Part shown: positions 15,424-22,607 of the stretch, piece by piece | Position numbering within the stretch: the first letter of the stretch is position 1 | Layout: every line of letters begins with the position of its first letter | Origin: a virus | Virus record (IMG/VR): IMGVR_UViG_3300043256_000338 | Coordinates: 1 to 61,439 of that record | Strand: one strand, 5' to 3' | Length of the DNA stretch: 61,439 bases | Notes under the pieces: model-generated | Database searches by the model: none | Seen by the model: only the letters and a program-made list of their open reading frames with translations | What the model was told of the DNA's origin: nothing | Position numbers and translations under genes: made by a program

Positions 15424-15452
15424 GTCGACGGTGCGTCGACAGTGTCGACACT
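15424..15452. repeat. Iteron-like repeats, right cluster
   Basis: Three GTCGAC cores in 26 bases (15424-15429, 15435-15440, 15444-15449). The last forms the 12-bp palindrome AGTGTCGACACT at 15441-15452. A related AAAGTGTCGGC lies at 15406-15416. The cluster ends about 25 bases before the stop of the replication gene. Confidence 0.65.
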
Positions 15453-15477
15453 TTGGCTGGATTTTGTTAGGGATTTG

Positions 15478-17859
15478 TTAGGGTAGTGGGGCATCAGCAA
15501 TATCCGCTCCAGGATTCAGGCGAAATTTGGTGCGCGGGTCCCGGTACTGCCATTTCCGCTCATCGGTAGGGATGAGCCAGAACGTTTCGACCAGGATCTC
15601 CATGACGGGAATGATCTGGCGGACCCGGACTCTCCGAACCAGATCCCGACGGGAGAACGCCGACGTGGGGAAGCTCTTGAACGCCGCGTGGAGAGCCCTG
15701 AGCGCTTCCCGCTCGATGACCGAGTCCAGCTCCAGCCCGAAAGCCAGCCGAGCGTGCTGAACCAGCTTCGTGAACAGCGAGATAGCCCGCTCGACGTCCC
15801 GGACCTCCACGACGAAGGCAGAGCCGGGGGCGAACTCCTCGAAGGCCCTGGCAGCAGCCAGAGCCCCAGCAACGCGCGTGAGAAGCCCGTGAGCCTTGTT
15901 GTGGAACTCGACCAGGTCGTGGTTCGCCCCACCGGGCCGGAACTCCTTCTGGTGGACTCGGCGCCAGTCCAGGAACAGCGCACGGGCGTCCTGGTGGAAC
16001 TCCACCAGCCGCGGCTCGAGCGGGATCCCCTGGAGCAGGTAGTGCCTCGCCAGATCGATCCAGGGCTGTGCGTAGCCCTTAGAGGGACGCTGGACGTCCA
16101 CCCGGATGTCCTCCGGCCGGAAATCGGGAACGTTGATCATGAACCGAGCCATGAACCCAGAGTCGCGTAAGTGAGGGTTGTCAAAGAGGTAGTCGGTCGG
16201 AGCCCCCGTCTGGACGACCAGACAGATCGCGAGCTCGGGCTTCTTTATCACCCCCTGCCGGCGCTTCTTGTTCGCACGGTTGACCAGGATCGACTTGCCC
16301 GAGTAGCCGTTCATCGGAGTCGTCGTCTGCGGGGCCGCCCCGGTCACTGCCCAGAGCGGGGAGATCGCATTGTTCAAAAATATCGGCTCCCCATCGCAGA
16401 TGAACACCGAGCCACCCGAGTCCAGCAGTGATCCCTGCAGAGCAGCCTCGGTTGTGTCGGACGCAACCATCGATGACAAATCCACTGTCTTTCCTCTGTT
16501 ACGGACAAGCTCGAAATACAGGTTGCGGATAATCGTGGGGTCTGGTGTCGGTTGGCTCTTCTGGTTTGTCAGCTGTTCCTCGAGCATCTGGTGGTGGGCG
16601 ATAGCCCCCTCTTGGAGCTCTCGAGCCTGTCGTCCGGTCGTGATGTCGATGATAGGTTCGCGCACGAGGTCGACAATCTCCGATTTCCGGCCACCTGTCC
16701 GGATCAGCGAAAGGAGCCACAGCGGCGGGGGTTGAGTGAATTTCCCGTTGTCGAATCGGAGCCGCTTCGAGATCACCGCTGAGACGCCCGTCAGGTGGGC
16801 GAGCGCGAGCGTCGACTCCGGGACCTGCAGATACTCCCACGCCATGTTGAGATAGGCCGAGAAGCGGGGAGCGTCCCCGAAGACCTCCTCGATCGATATC
16901 GGGGGCCCCGCCTGCTCGTCCCGATCGAAGAACCGGATCGGCTCGAGGACGTCGTCGGGGAGAAGACTCGAGGGAGGCCGCCAGCCGGCCAGCCTGGCCT
17001 CCCGGACCACGGAGGCGATGGTCGTCCTCGAGTCGGTGTAATGCCGCGAGAACGACGACCACTGCGGCCCCTGCTCCTTCGCCGCGTACTTGTCCGGCCA
17101 GTTCTGGCTCCAGGCGTCCCACAGATCGAAGCCGTGCCTCCCCCAGCCGAGCTCGTGGATCGCGAACCCGACCCGGAGCCAGTCGTCGCGGACGATGCCC
17201 GGGATGTACCCGAGCATCTGCCGGTACTCCTCAAACGTCTCCGGCGAGTACGGACGGGCCCCGCCCGATGACGGAGGCGCTTCATGTGTGGGACCAGCCG
17301 ACGGCATCGACGCCGGCGGGACTACCCGGTTCTTGAGCCAGTCGATCAGCCATCCCGGAGCCGTCTCCGGCTTCCCCTCCCCCCAGGCGTAGATGTCGCC
17401 AGATGGGTGGACCGAGCAGGGTGCGAGGAAGTACCCGCCGTTCGACCGGATATCCACGCCGTCGGCCCCGGTCGAGAGCTTGGTCGGCGATCGGTCGTCG
17501 TACGTGTAGATATGCTGGACGCCCCGGTGGGTCTTCAGGACCGCCCCACCCAGGGGGCCGTGTTCGGCCTCAAGCGCCGCGCGGACCGCCATGCCGTCCT
17601 TGTCCGGGGTCTTGTCGAAGTCGAGCGACCAGAGCCCGGAGCCGCCTGAATCGAGCTCACCGGTGACAACTCCAATGTTCGCATCGGGTTGCTCTAGCCA
17701 CAGCCGGCGGATGTCGTCCTCGTCGTCGGTGGCGTCTTTCAGACCAGAGGAACCCTTGAGCGGTACTTTTGAACGTGGAGAGAGTCGAAATACTTGCCAT
17801 CCCAGCTTCGTGAGCTCGACCGCGCACTCGCCCAGCCCTGACAGGCCGACCTGCGCCAT
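15478..17859 (-). CDS. Prim-pol / DUF3987 replication protein
   Basis: Probable primase-polymerase with an ATPase-like module that starts phage replication. Residues about 10-175 form an archaeo-eukaryotic primase (prim-pol) domain. It has a DFDK metal-binding pair at 80-83, THRGVQHIY at about 110-118 and DIRSNGGYFLAP near 136. A PriCT-like helical region follows (LRVGFAIHELGWGRHGFDLW, about 225-290). The second half has LWLLSLIRTGGRKSEIVDLV as in DUF3987, with a P-loop-like GGRKS lacking the full Walker consensus. The 793-aa length suits such fusions. ATG 17859 has GGAAGG at good distance. It ends at the origin. Confidence 0.85.
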   Translation of the reverse strand: MAQVGLSGLGECAVELTKLGWQVFRLSPRSKVPLKGSSGLKDATDDEDDIRRLWLEQPDANIGVVTGELDSGGSGLWSLDFDKTPDKDGMAVRAALEAEHGPLGGAVLKTHRGVQHIYTYDDRSPTKLSTGADGVDIRSNGGYFLAPCSVHPSGDIYAWGEGKPETAPGWLIDWLKNRVVPPASMPSAGPTHEAPPSSGGARPYSPETFEEYRQMLGYIPGIVRDDWLRVGFAIHELGWGRHGFDLWDAWSQNWPDKYAAKEQGPQWSSFSRHYTDSRTTIASVVREARLAGWRPPSSLLPDDVLEPIRFFDRDEQAGPPISIEEVFGDAPRFSAYLNMAWEYLQVPESTLALAHLTGVSAVISKRLRFDNGKFTQPPPLWLLSLIRTGGRKSEIVDLVREPIIDITTGRQARELQEGAIAHHQMLEEQLTNQKSQPTPDPTIIRNLYFELVRNRGKTVDLSSMVASDTTEAALQGSLLDSGGSVFICDGEPIFLNNAISPLWAVTGAAPQTTTPMNGYSGKSILVNRANKKRRQGVIKKPELAICLVVQTGAPTDYLFDNPHLRDSGFMARFMINVPDFRPEDIRVDVQRPSKGYAQPWIDLARHYLLQGIPLEPRLVEFHQDARALFLDWRRVHQKEFRPGGANHDLVEFHNKAHGLLTRVAGALAAARAFEEFAPGSAFVVEVRDVERAISLFTKLVQHARLAFGLELDSVIEREALRALHAAFKSFPTSAFSRRDLVRRVRVRQIIPVMEILVETFWLIPTDERKWQYRDPRTKFRLNPGADIADAPLP

Positions 17860-17927
17860 ATACGGCACCTTCCGTTCGGGGGAATCCCCCGCGAGAAGAG
17901 GGGGGCCGCGAACGTACTGCAAGGGGC

Positions 17928-17960
17928 AAATAGATTCCAGCAGAATAGGTGCAAGCCTAG
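17928..17960 (-). promoter_or_regulatory. Possible promoter for the replication gene
   Basis: In the 143-bp gap before the prim-pol gene the minus strand carries TTGCAC, a 16-bp spacer and TATTTG. This is a fair sigma70-like arrangement. It lacks the 7-2-7 dyad of the other promoters. Low confidence. Confidence 0.3.
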
Positions 17961-18002
17961 GACTAGTGGCAACCGTCGCTGTTGGTACACCAGGGGTAGT
18001 GG

Positions 18003-18311
18003 TTACGCCGCCACGTTGATCGTGGGCAGGGTGTCATTGATAGCGCGAGTGAACAGCGATTGATCAAGGTCAGCAGAGATGCGAGCCGGCAGCTCACCTT
18101 CGAGGGTGAAACGAAGACTGAAGTGGACCACGTCCCACACCGAAACGGCGACGCCGTCAGAACAGATCAGGAGCACTTCGTAGACGTCGCCACCGAAGCG
18201 TACGGCGAATTCTTGGCCGCTTGCGTGAGTCGCCTTGAGCCAAAGCATTCCAGGGTTCGCGTCCAGGATTTCGCGGGTTGCTTGCGCGTCGCTGGTGGTC
18301 GTCTTCGTCAT
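18003..18311 (-). CDS. Hypothetical protein, 102 aa
   Basis: Not recognised. Contains GQEFAVRFGGDVYEVLLICS and VAVSVWDVVHFSLRFTLEGE, a compact beta-type fold, and a helical N-terminus (ATREILDANP). ATG 18311 follows AAAGGGGAGCAACC. It is the first gene behind the dyad-bearing promoter near 18346-18367, so it may be an early or regulated gene. Confidence 0.55.
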   Translation of the reverse strand: MTKTTTSDAQATREILDANPGMLWLKATHASGQEFAVRFGGDVYEVLLICSDGVAVSVWDVVHFSLRFTLEGELPARISADLDQSLFTRAINDTLPTINVAA

Positions 18312-18345
18312 GGTTGCTCCCCTTTGCTTGGACACATCAAAGAGT

Positions 18346-18373
18346 ACGATGCTCCAAGGGATGCGGCCACCTA
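18346..18373 (-). promoter_or_regulatory. Promoter E with 7-2-7 dyad
   Basis: The minus strand has a dyad derivative GCCGCAT-CC-CTTGGAG (18352-18367) immediately followed by the -10-like CATCGT and then ACTC. It shares its whole 3' half with the site near 23718 (GGAG-x-ATCGTACTC). It lies 35 bases upstream of ATG 18311. Confidence 0.5.
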
Positions 18374-18377
18374 GTTT

Positions 18378-18402
18378 CGTAGTGACAATATTCGTCACTA
18401 CG
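18378..18402. promoter_or_regulatory. Operator-like dyad upstream of promoter E
   Basis: Perfect 9-bp inverted repeat CGTAGTGAC / GTCACTACG with a 7-nt spacer AATATTC. It lies just upstream of promoter E and across the end of the dockerin gene (the stop is at 18398). The A/T-rich centre and arm length are typical of a dimeric HTH protein site. Confidence 0.55.
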
Positions 18403-19108
18403 GGCAAGCAGAAGCAGCGCACCCCAATGCCACGCTCGAACCACACGCTGCCCACGGAACAGGGGGCTGAGGCCCCAGATCAAAGAGGTACGTCAGCAAG
18501 TAGATGGCGTCCGACACGTCCAGGGTGCCGTCGCCGTTGGAATCGCAGGCGTCAGCGCAGGGCTGGGGGCCAAAGAGGAGTGCCCAGTTCAACACGCCGA
18601 TAACATCCATGATGTTCACCACCCCTGACGGGACACAGTCGCCACGCACGTAGTCCGCGTGGATCTCCGTCACGCCGCCATCGACCCACAGCGTAGGAAT
18701 GACGACACCAATCCCATCCGAGACCAGATTGTCCACCGGTGGGCTTCCGAGAGCCTGGTCGCAGAACACAATCGCCCCGCCACCCTGGTAGGTCGCATTG
18801 ACCAGCACACCGCCGGCGTAGGGCGCGCCAGCGAGGTCCCAGACCGCGCCGTGAGTGAAGCCGTCCGGGAACAGGTTCACGTCCAGATAGAAGGCGGTGA
18901 GCACGTCAACGGGCGAGATAGCGGTGAGCAGCGTCAGACCAGGATCGTGGCAAACGCCAAAGCTCCAGCCGTAGACTGAGGCGCCAGCAGTATCCATGGT
19001 GAACGAGACCGCTGCGGTACCCCCGACGGGGATCGAGACGGCGTCGGCGGTGATCGTTTGGGCTCTGGCGCCAACGGCGAGCAACAGAAGGGCTAAGGCT
19101 ATCCTCAT
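18398..19108 (-). CDS. Secreted dockerin-domain protein
   Basis: A 236-aa exported protein. Signal peptide at 1-16 (MRIALALLLLAVGARA). A beta-rich domain of about 135 residues follows that resembles cohesin-like or Ig-like Ca-dependent surface domains. At about 155-215 lies a type I dockerin pair: RGDCVPSGVVNIMDVIGVLN and CDSNGDGTLDVSDAIYLLTY, each a calcium-binding loop plus helix. The first loop has lost some Asp ligands. The C-terminus is Cys-rich. ATG 19108 has GGAGG six bases upstream. Dockerins are rare in phages and this style is frequent in Planctomycetota surface proteins, so it was probably acquired from the host. Confidence 0.75.
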   Translation of the reverse strand: MRIALALLLLAVGARAQTITADAVSIPVGGTAAVSFTMDTAGASVYGWSFGVCHDPGLTLLTAISPVDVLTAFYLDVNLFPDGFTHGAVWDLAGAPYAGGVLVNATYQGGGAIVFCDQALGSPPVDNLVSDGIGVVIPTLWVDGGVTEIHADYVRGDCVPSGVVNIMDVIGVLNWALLFGPQPCADACDSNGDGTLDVSDAIYLLTYLFDLGPQPPVPWAACGSSVALGCAASACP

Positions 19109-19147
19109 CGACTTCCTCCGGGGCATGGGGTTATCGTCGCGAAGATG

Positions 19148-19330
19148 TCAATCTAGCCGAGTCCGCCGACGGCGTCGCCTCTTTCTGAGTTTGGCGAACG
19201 ATCCGCAGTCGTAACCCACAGCCTTGCGGAACTCGGCGCGTGACCGGCGCTCGAACTTGTCCAGGAGCAGACAGAACCACACGAAGAACGCGAGCCACAG
19301 CGGGATCGCGAGCAGAAACCACGCGCTCAT
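19148..19330 (-). CDS. Small membrane protein, 60 aa
   Basis: One membrane segment at the N-terminus (WFLLAIPLWLAFFVWFCLLL) followed by a strongly basic tail with KLRKRRRRRRTRLD. N-out/C-in single-pass topology is likely by the positive-inside rule. Size and charge fit a small holin or membrane-interfering peptide, but this is speculative. The ATG overlaps the upstream stop by four bases. Confidence 0.55.
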   Translation of the reverse strand: MSAWFLLAIPLWLAFFVWFCLLLDKFERRSRAEFRKAVGYDCGSFAKLRKRRRRRRTRLD

Positions 19331-19545
19331 GACGGTAGTCCCTTTTCCGCGGCCAGGGTCAACGCCTCGCGCACGGTGAAGCCACGGCCAAGGTCTAACG
19401 GAGAGTTGACGAAACTCGAGTGCAGTCGCCAACCCGGGCCGGTGCTCGACGGCCGAACGACGCAGGTCATCCCCACTCCAAGTTTCCCGTGCAGGGCTTC
19501 GAGGTAGTCGAGCAGTTCCGTGTCGGTGAATTGCTTCTTACACAT
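19327..19545 (-). CDS. Hypothetical protein, 72 aa
   Basis: Not recognised. Starts MCKKQFTDTELLDYLEAL and ends GFTVREALTLAAEKGLPS, a short helix-strand-helix layout common in small phage proteins. Overlaps its neighbours by 4 and 8 bases. Confidence 0.6.
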   Translation of the reverse strand: MCKKQFTDTELLDYLEALHGKLGVGMTCVVRPSSTGPGWRLHSSFVNSPLDLGRGFTVREALTLAAEKGLPS

Positions 19546-19876
19546 CGGCGTCGCCCCGTAGCTTCGCCATCAAGGCAGCATCGTTCTGCTCTAAATGCGA
19601 AGCCATGCCTTCGTCACCCTGGTAGTAGCACGCTATCCACTCATTCCGCTGCTCCCGGGCCAGCTCCAGGGTGGCAAGGAGGGCAGGGATGTCGGTGCGG
19701 GCGTGAGCGATGAAGTCTCCATCATCACACCCCACGTTGATGCACACGGCCTCCGGCTCGTCACCACCGTGATAGGCAACGAATCCCCCCGAAACACCAT
19801 GGCCGTCTACCCACGGTCCCGGTGTCGCCTTCTCCGCTCGTGCCTCGATCTCGTCTAGCGGGCTAACTGAGCTCAT
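19538..19876 (-). CDS. Ea22-like or ATPGPW-type hypothetical protein
   Basis: A 112-aa protein with the often-seen phage signature EARAEKATPGPW near the start and DDGDFIAHARTDIPALLATL in the middle. This type is widespread in tailed phages of Gram-positive and planctomycete-like hosts. Its function is unknown. Confidence 0.65.
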   Translation of the reverse strand: MSSVSPLDEIEARAEKATPGPWVDGHGVSGGFVAYHGGDEPEAVCINVGCDDGDFIAHARTDIPALLATLELAREQRNEWIACYYQGDEGMASHLEQNDAALMAKLRGDADV

Positions 19877-19903
19877 CGTGAGTGCTCTCCTTTCTTGGGC
19901 GAC

Positions 19904-20125
19904 TCAGTCGACTGTCGCCTTCTTCACGAACACAGCTATGATCGTCTCGACGATACCAGGCACTGCAACCCCCGGCACGCTCACCGACATCATTTTCCAG
20001 CTCTCGAGCATATACCCTCGGTCCTCGTTGACATCGATCACAGACTCGAACGCCGCTGCCAGGTGCGTGCCGGCACGTTCGTTTGCAGGCCACGCCTTCG
20101 AAATCTCGGCGACAATTCGCCTCAT
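19904..20125 (-). CDS. Hypothetical protein, 73 aa
   Basis: Not recognised. Helical N-terminal half; the C-terminal part is hydrophobic beta (VPGIVETIIAVFVKKATVD). The ATG lies one base after the stop of the upstream gene. Confidence 0.5.
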   Translation of the reverse strand: MRRIVAEISKAWPANERAGTHLAAAFESVIDVNEDRGYMLESWKMMSVSVPGVAVPGIVETIIAVFVKKATVD

Positions 20126-20126
20126 G

Positions 20127-20675
20127 TCAACCTCTCGCCAGCTTGGTGGTGAACGTCTCGTCGTCCAGGATGATGGTCACCGACGCGCCGATGAGCTCCA
20201 TCTTGTTTCTGAAATCGAGGACTGCCTGTCGCTCGTCCGGAAGCATAAGTCGAAGCAGTCCCAGAACGGTCTCCCTGGCTGTGTTCATGTCGACGCTTTC
20301 CGCCATCACTCCTCGGTCCAGGAACTCCTTGGCGTCCGCTATCTCCCCTTGTCCAAGATCGAGTGCTTGGAACAAGCCCAGGGTTTCTTCCAGGCCAGCC
20401 ACCACGACCTCTTCGTAGGTAGCATGGAACCTGTGGGCCGACAGGATGCACAATCCATTGGCGGTGCAGACGATGAAGTCTCCCGGTTCGATCTCGCGAT
20501 GCGACTCTCCCTCCTGGAGAAGCATCACGTCGCCTTCCCAGCAGATGCACCCGATTTCTCCGGGGGGTTTGCCCCACGCAGCGTGAAGCCAGTCTGGCCA
20601 GTCGACATTCGATGACATCCGCTCGGGCGTCATCTGGAAGGCCTCGACTTCTACGAGCTTGGTTCGGTAAGTCAC
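20127..20675 (-). CDS. PGDYG-like / helical domain fusion protein
   Basis: A 182-aa two-domain protein. Residues about 1-95 match the PGDYG-like family: MTYRTKLVEVEAFQM, then REIEPGDFIVCTANGL and HRFHATYEEV. Residues about 110-150 match the helical domain of the 11905-12243 gene (AKEFLDRGVMAESVDM, then ARETVLGLLRL). It joins two domains that exist as separate genes elsewhere in this genome. Functions are unknown. Confidence 0.65.
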   Translation of the reverse strand: MTYRTKLVEVEAFQMTPERMSSNVDWPDWLHAAWGKPPGEIGCICWEGDVMLLQEGESHREIEPGDFIVCTANGLCILSAHRFHATYEEVVVAGLEETLGLFQALDLGQGEIADAKEFLDRGVMAESVDMNTARETVLGLLRLMLPDERQAVLDFRNKMELIGASVTIILDDETFTTKLARG

Positions 20676-20686
20676 GACGTCTCCTT

Positions 20687-20899
20687 TTACTTGTCTCTCA
20701 TGGCCTCTAGCACTATGTCATGGATTTCCGATTTGAGCAGATCTCTAGCAGTGGTGGACGACCCGAACTCCTCATCGACAGCGGCGACCCACCCTTCCAA
20801 GGCTGCTTCCAGGGCACGGAGCAGGGCGGAGATAGTCATACCATAATAGTCCACTCCGATTTTCTCGATCTCCACCAACGTATTACTCAGCTCTGTCAT
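20687..20899 (-). CDS. Hypothetical protein, 70 aa, MTEL paralog
   Basis: Not recognised. Helical protein starting MTELSNTLVEIEKIGVDYYG. Its first 20 residues and their spacing resemble the next upstream gene product (MTELNDVLAEKVNRWGREVA), suggesting duplication. The ATG overlaps the upstream stop by four bases. Confidence 0.55.
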   Translation of the reverse strand: MTELSNTLVEIEKIGVDYYGMTISALLRALEAALEGWVAAVDEEFGSSTTARDLLKSEIHDIVLEAMRDK

Positions 20900-21162
20900 C
20901 GAATCAACGAAGCCAGCGCTTCGGCATCGAGGGTGCCCTCTCTAGCAAACGCCTCCCGCTGGTGGAAAACCATCCGTCCATCGTCACGGTAGAACGAGCA
21001 GACCTCTTTACACAGCGCTTCCACCTGTCGCCCCCGCACCTCCGCGAGGCGAAGCAGGGCGAGTATCTCAGTCAGGTAGTCCGGTGGCTCCGTGACGAAC
21101 ATGGCGACTTCCCTACCCCAGCGGTTGACTTTCTCCGCCAACACGTCATTCAGCTCGGTCAT
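20896..21162 (-). CDS. Hypothetical protein, 88 aa, MTEL paralog
   Basis: Not recognised. Helical protein with LTEILALLRLAEVRGRQVEA and CKEVCSFYRDDGRMVFHQ. ATG 21162 overlaps the upstream stop by four bases; the longer open frame is noise. Confidence 0.55.
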   Translation of the reverse strand: MTELNDVLAEKVNRWGREVAMFVTEPPDYLTEILALLRLAEVRGRQVEALCKEVCSFYRDDGRMVFHQREAFAREGTLDAEALASLIR

Positions 21163-21773
21163 CGAATCCTCCGTACCGTGTAGTTGAGTCCGCGATCGCG
21201 AACCCGGCTGAGCGCGGACGCCATCCCTCCCGACCAGCCAAGATCGATGTAGAACACAATGCCCTCGGCGACGTCCTGCCATGAGTAGCCGGCGTCGATA
21301 CCCCGTTGTCGCTGCACGGGATCGTTCTCGTCCAGGACCAGCGGCAGAATTGCATGAGAGGCATAGGGCGACTCCCCGCGCGAGAGGGAATCGAGTAGAC
21401 ACTCATCGAGATAGGTCACTGCCTGAGCGTTCGTGTAGCCGTCCCCAACAGCGAACGGGGACTCGAGGACGACCGGCTTCGGGGTCAAGCGCGTGTCGCC
21501 TTGATCCAAGATGGAGCTGGGGATCTTCGTCAGAACGTCTTGGGGGACTCTCATGCGGTCATTCGAATGGACCCGGCGGTAGAAGTCGCGCTGGCCCGCA
21601 GAGACGCCGGGAGCGGCCGGCATCGAACCGCTGAGATCCCTCCGTGCCCACCGCTCGAGCGCTTCCGGGTCCAAGTCGACCCTCGCAATGATGCGATGCT
21701 TCCGCGAGATCACGAAGTAGCCAGCCGCGATGAGCTCCTCGACCGACTGGCCGTCATACTGAGTCTCGGTCAT
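21159..21773 (-). CDS. Hypothetical protein, 204 aa
   Basis: Not recognised. The N-terminus has EELIAAGYFVISRKHRIIAR, and the C-terminal half has GYTNAQAVTYLDECLLDSL and VAEGIVFYIDLGWSGG, a mixed alpha/beta protein. ATG 21773 overlaps the upstream stop by four bases. Confidence 0.55.
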   Translation of the reverse strand: MTETQYDGQSVEELIAAGYFVISRKHRIIARVDLDPEALERWARRDLSGSMPAAPGVSAGQRDFYRRVHSNDRMRVPQDVLTKIPSSILDQGDTRLTPKPVVLESPFAVGDGYTNAQAVTYLDECLLDSLSRGESPYASHAILPLVLDENDPVQRQRGIDAGYSWQDVAEGIVFYIDLGWSGGMASALSRVRDRGLNYTVRRIR

Positions 21774-22021
21774 CTCTTCCTCGCCATCACATTCTCTCGG
21801 GCTGCACGGTACGCCGCTCTCAGCGCCTGAATGTGGACTGCGAACCACCGACCACCCTTCACCGATCGACAGATCTGCGCGCCAGTACGAGTCGCTCTCT
21901 TACCACGCGATTCGTCTAGGCGTCCAAGCTCGACAGCGCGAAGTAGCGCCGTCCCTAAATCTTCGTCATCTCTGAGGTCCAGGCCTTTTCGGTTTGCGAA
22001 GGGAGCCAGCGAGGTTCTCAT
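21770..22021 (-). CDS. Hypothetical protein, 83 aa
   Basis: Not recognised. Basic helical protein with FANRKGLDLRDDEDLGTALL and KGGRWFAVHIQALRAAYRAA. Overlaps both neighbours by four bases. Confidence 0.5.
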   Translation of the reverse strand: MRTSLAPFANRKGLDLRDDEDLGTALLRAVELGRLDESRGKRATRTGAQICRSVKGGRWFAVHIQALRAAYRAARENVMARKR

Positions 22022-22158
22022 TCTTCCTCCTCTTCGTCACGATCACCAAGCAACTCATCGGCAAACGACATATCCTCGAGCACGGCCCGCTCGCAGTCGG
22101 CACAGATCCCTCCACTGACAAGTGGGGCACTGCAAATAAAACAGACGTAGGGGCTCAT
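22018..22158 (-). CDS. Zinc-ribbon microprotein, 46 aa
   Basis: Two CxxC knuckles (VCFICSAPL and GGICADCERAV) make a compact zinc ribbon, followed by a very acidic tail. ATG 22158 overlaps the upstream stop by four bases. It probably acts as a protein or nucleic-acid binding adaptor. Confidence 0.55.
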   Translation of the reverse strand: MSPYVCFICSAPLVSGGICADCERAVLEDMSFADELLGDRDEEEEE

Positions 22159-22490
22159 TTGGCGCTCGCGTAACCGAGCAGGTGCCCGACAGAGAGCCAC
22201 TTCTTCGCAGAGAACAGCACACGTGGATGGTCAGCGCACATCCGTGCGAAGTCCTCGGCAGCCCACCCGAGCACCTCTTCCGGAATCTCGGTCTTGGCGG
22301 AGAGCGTGTGCGTCCAGACATCCCGTCCATCCGCACCCTTGTCGATCATGTCCAGGAGGTTCCCAAGAATGGACAACCGGACACCAGTGGTGACGTAGTC
22401 GTTAGCAGTATAGTTGGTGTCAAGGTTGGCGACTGCGACAGTGATGGCAATGCGGAGCGCGTTGGCAGCTCTCCAGCGGTCGATAGCCAT
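22155..22490 (-). CDS. Hypothetical protein, 111 aa
   Basis: Not recognised. Helical protein (ALRIAITVAVANLDTNYTAN, LSILGNLLDMIDKGADGRD). ATG 22490 is preceded by GGGAAGGG. It is the first gene after the terminator/promoter pair at 22539-22607. Confidence 0.55.
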   Translation of the reverse strand: MAIDRWRAANALRIAITVAVANLDTNYTANDYVTTGVRLSILGNLLDMIDKGADGRDVWTHTLSAKTEIPEEVLGWAAEDFARMCADHPRVLFSAKKWLSVGHLLGYASAK

Positions 22491-22538
22491 GATTGGTTCC
22501 CTTCCCAGGCCGCACACCTCCGCGACCCACCAGAGACT

Positions 22539-22567
22539 ACCATGCTCCGACGGGTGCGACCAGTCAG
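22539..22567 (-). promoter_or_regulatory. Promoter D with 7-2-7 dyad
   Basis: Minus strand: -35 CTGACT, 17-bp spacer, -10 CATGGT. The spacer carries GTCGCAC-CC-GTCGGAG (22545-22560). It lies directly downstream of an intrinsic terminator and 49 bases before ATG 22490. Confidence 0.6.
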
Positions 22568-22572
22568 GGCAG

Positions 22573-22607
22573 AAAAAAGCCGGCCAGGTAGTGCCTCCCC
22601 GGCCGGC
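22573..22607 (-). terminator. Intrinsic terminator
   Basis: On the minus strand a perfect 7-bp GC stem (GCCGGCC / GGCCGGC) with a 15-nt loop is followed by six T. It would stop transcripts coming from the helicase and accessory genes above 22893. Confidence 0.75.

Larger units (their letters stand above)
15078..15477. other. Putative replication origin and partition region
   Basis: A 400-bp gene-free interval directly after the end of the prim-pol replication gene. It holds a perfect parS-like palindrome (15098-15113), nine copies of the core GTCGAC between 15143 and 15449, and a 25-bp perfect inverted repeat (15215-15239 and 15352-15376). Between the arms lies an A/T-richer stretch (15262-15299, with ATACAATAAGAGATAAGAG). 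Repeats next to a helix-unwinding-like segment and a replication gene are the usual make-up of an iteron-type origin. Initiator binding is inferred. Confidence 0.7.
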
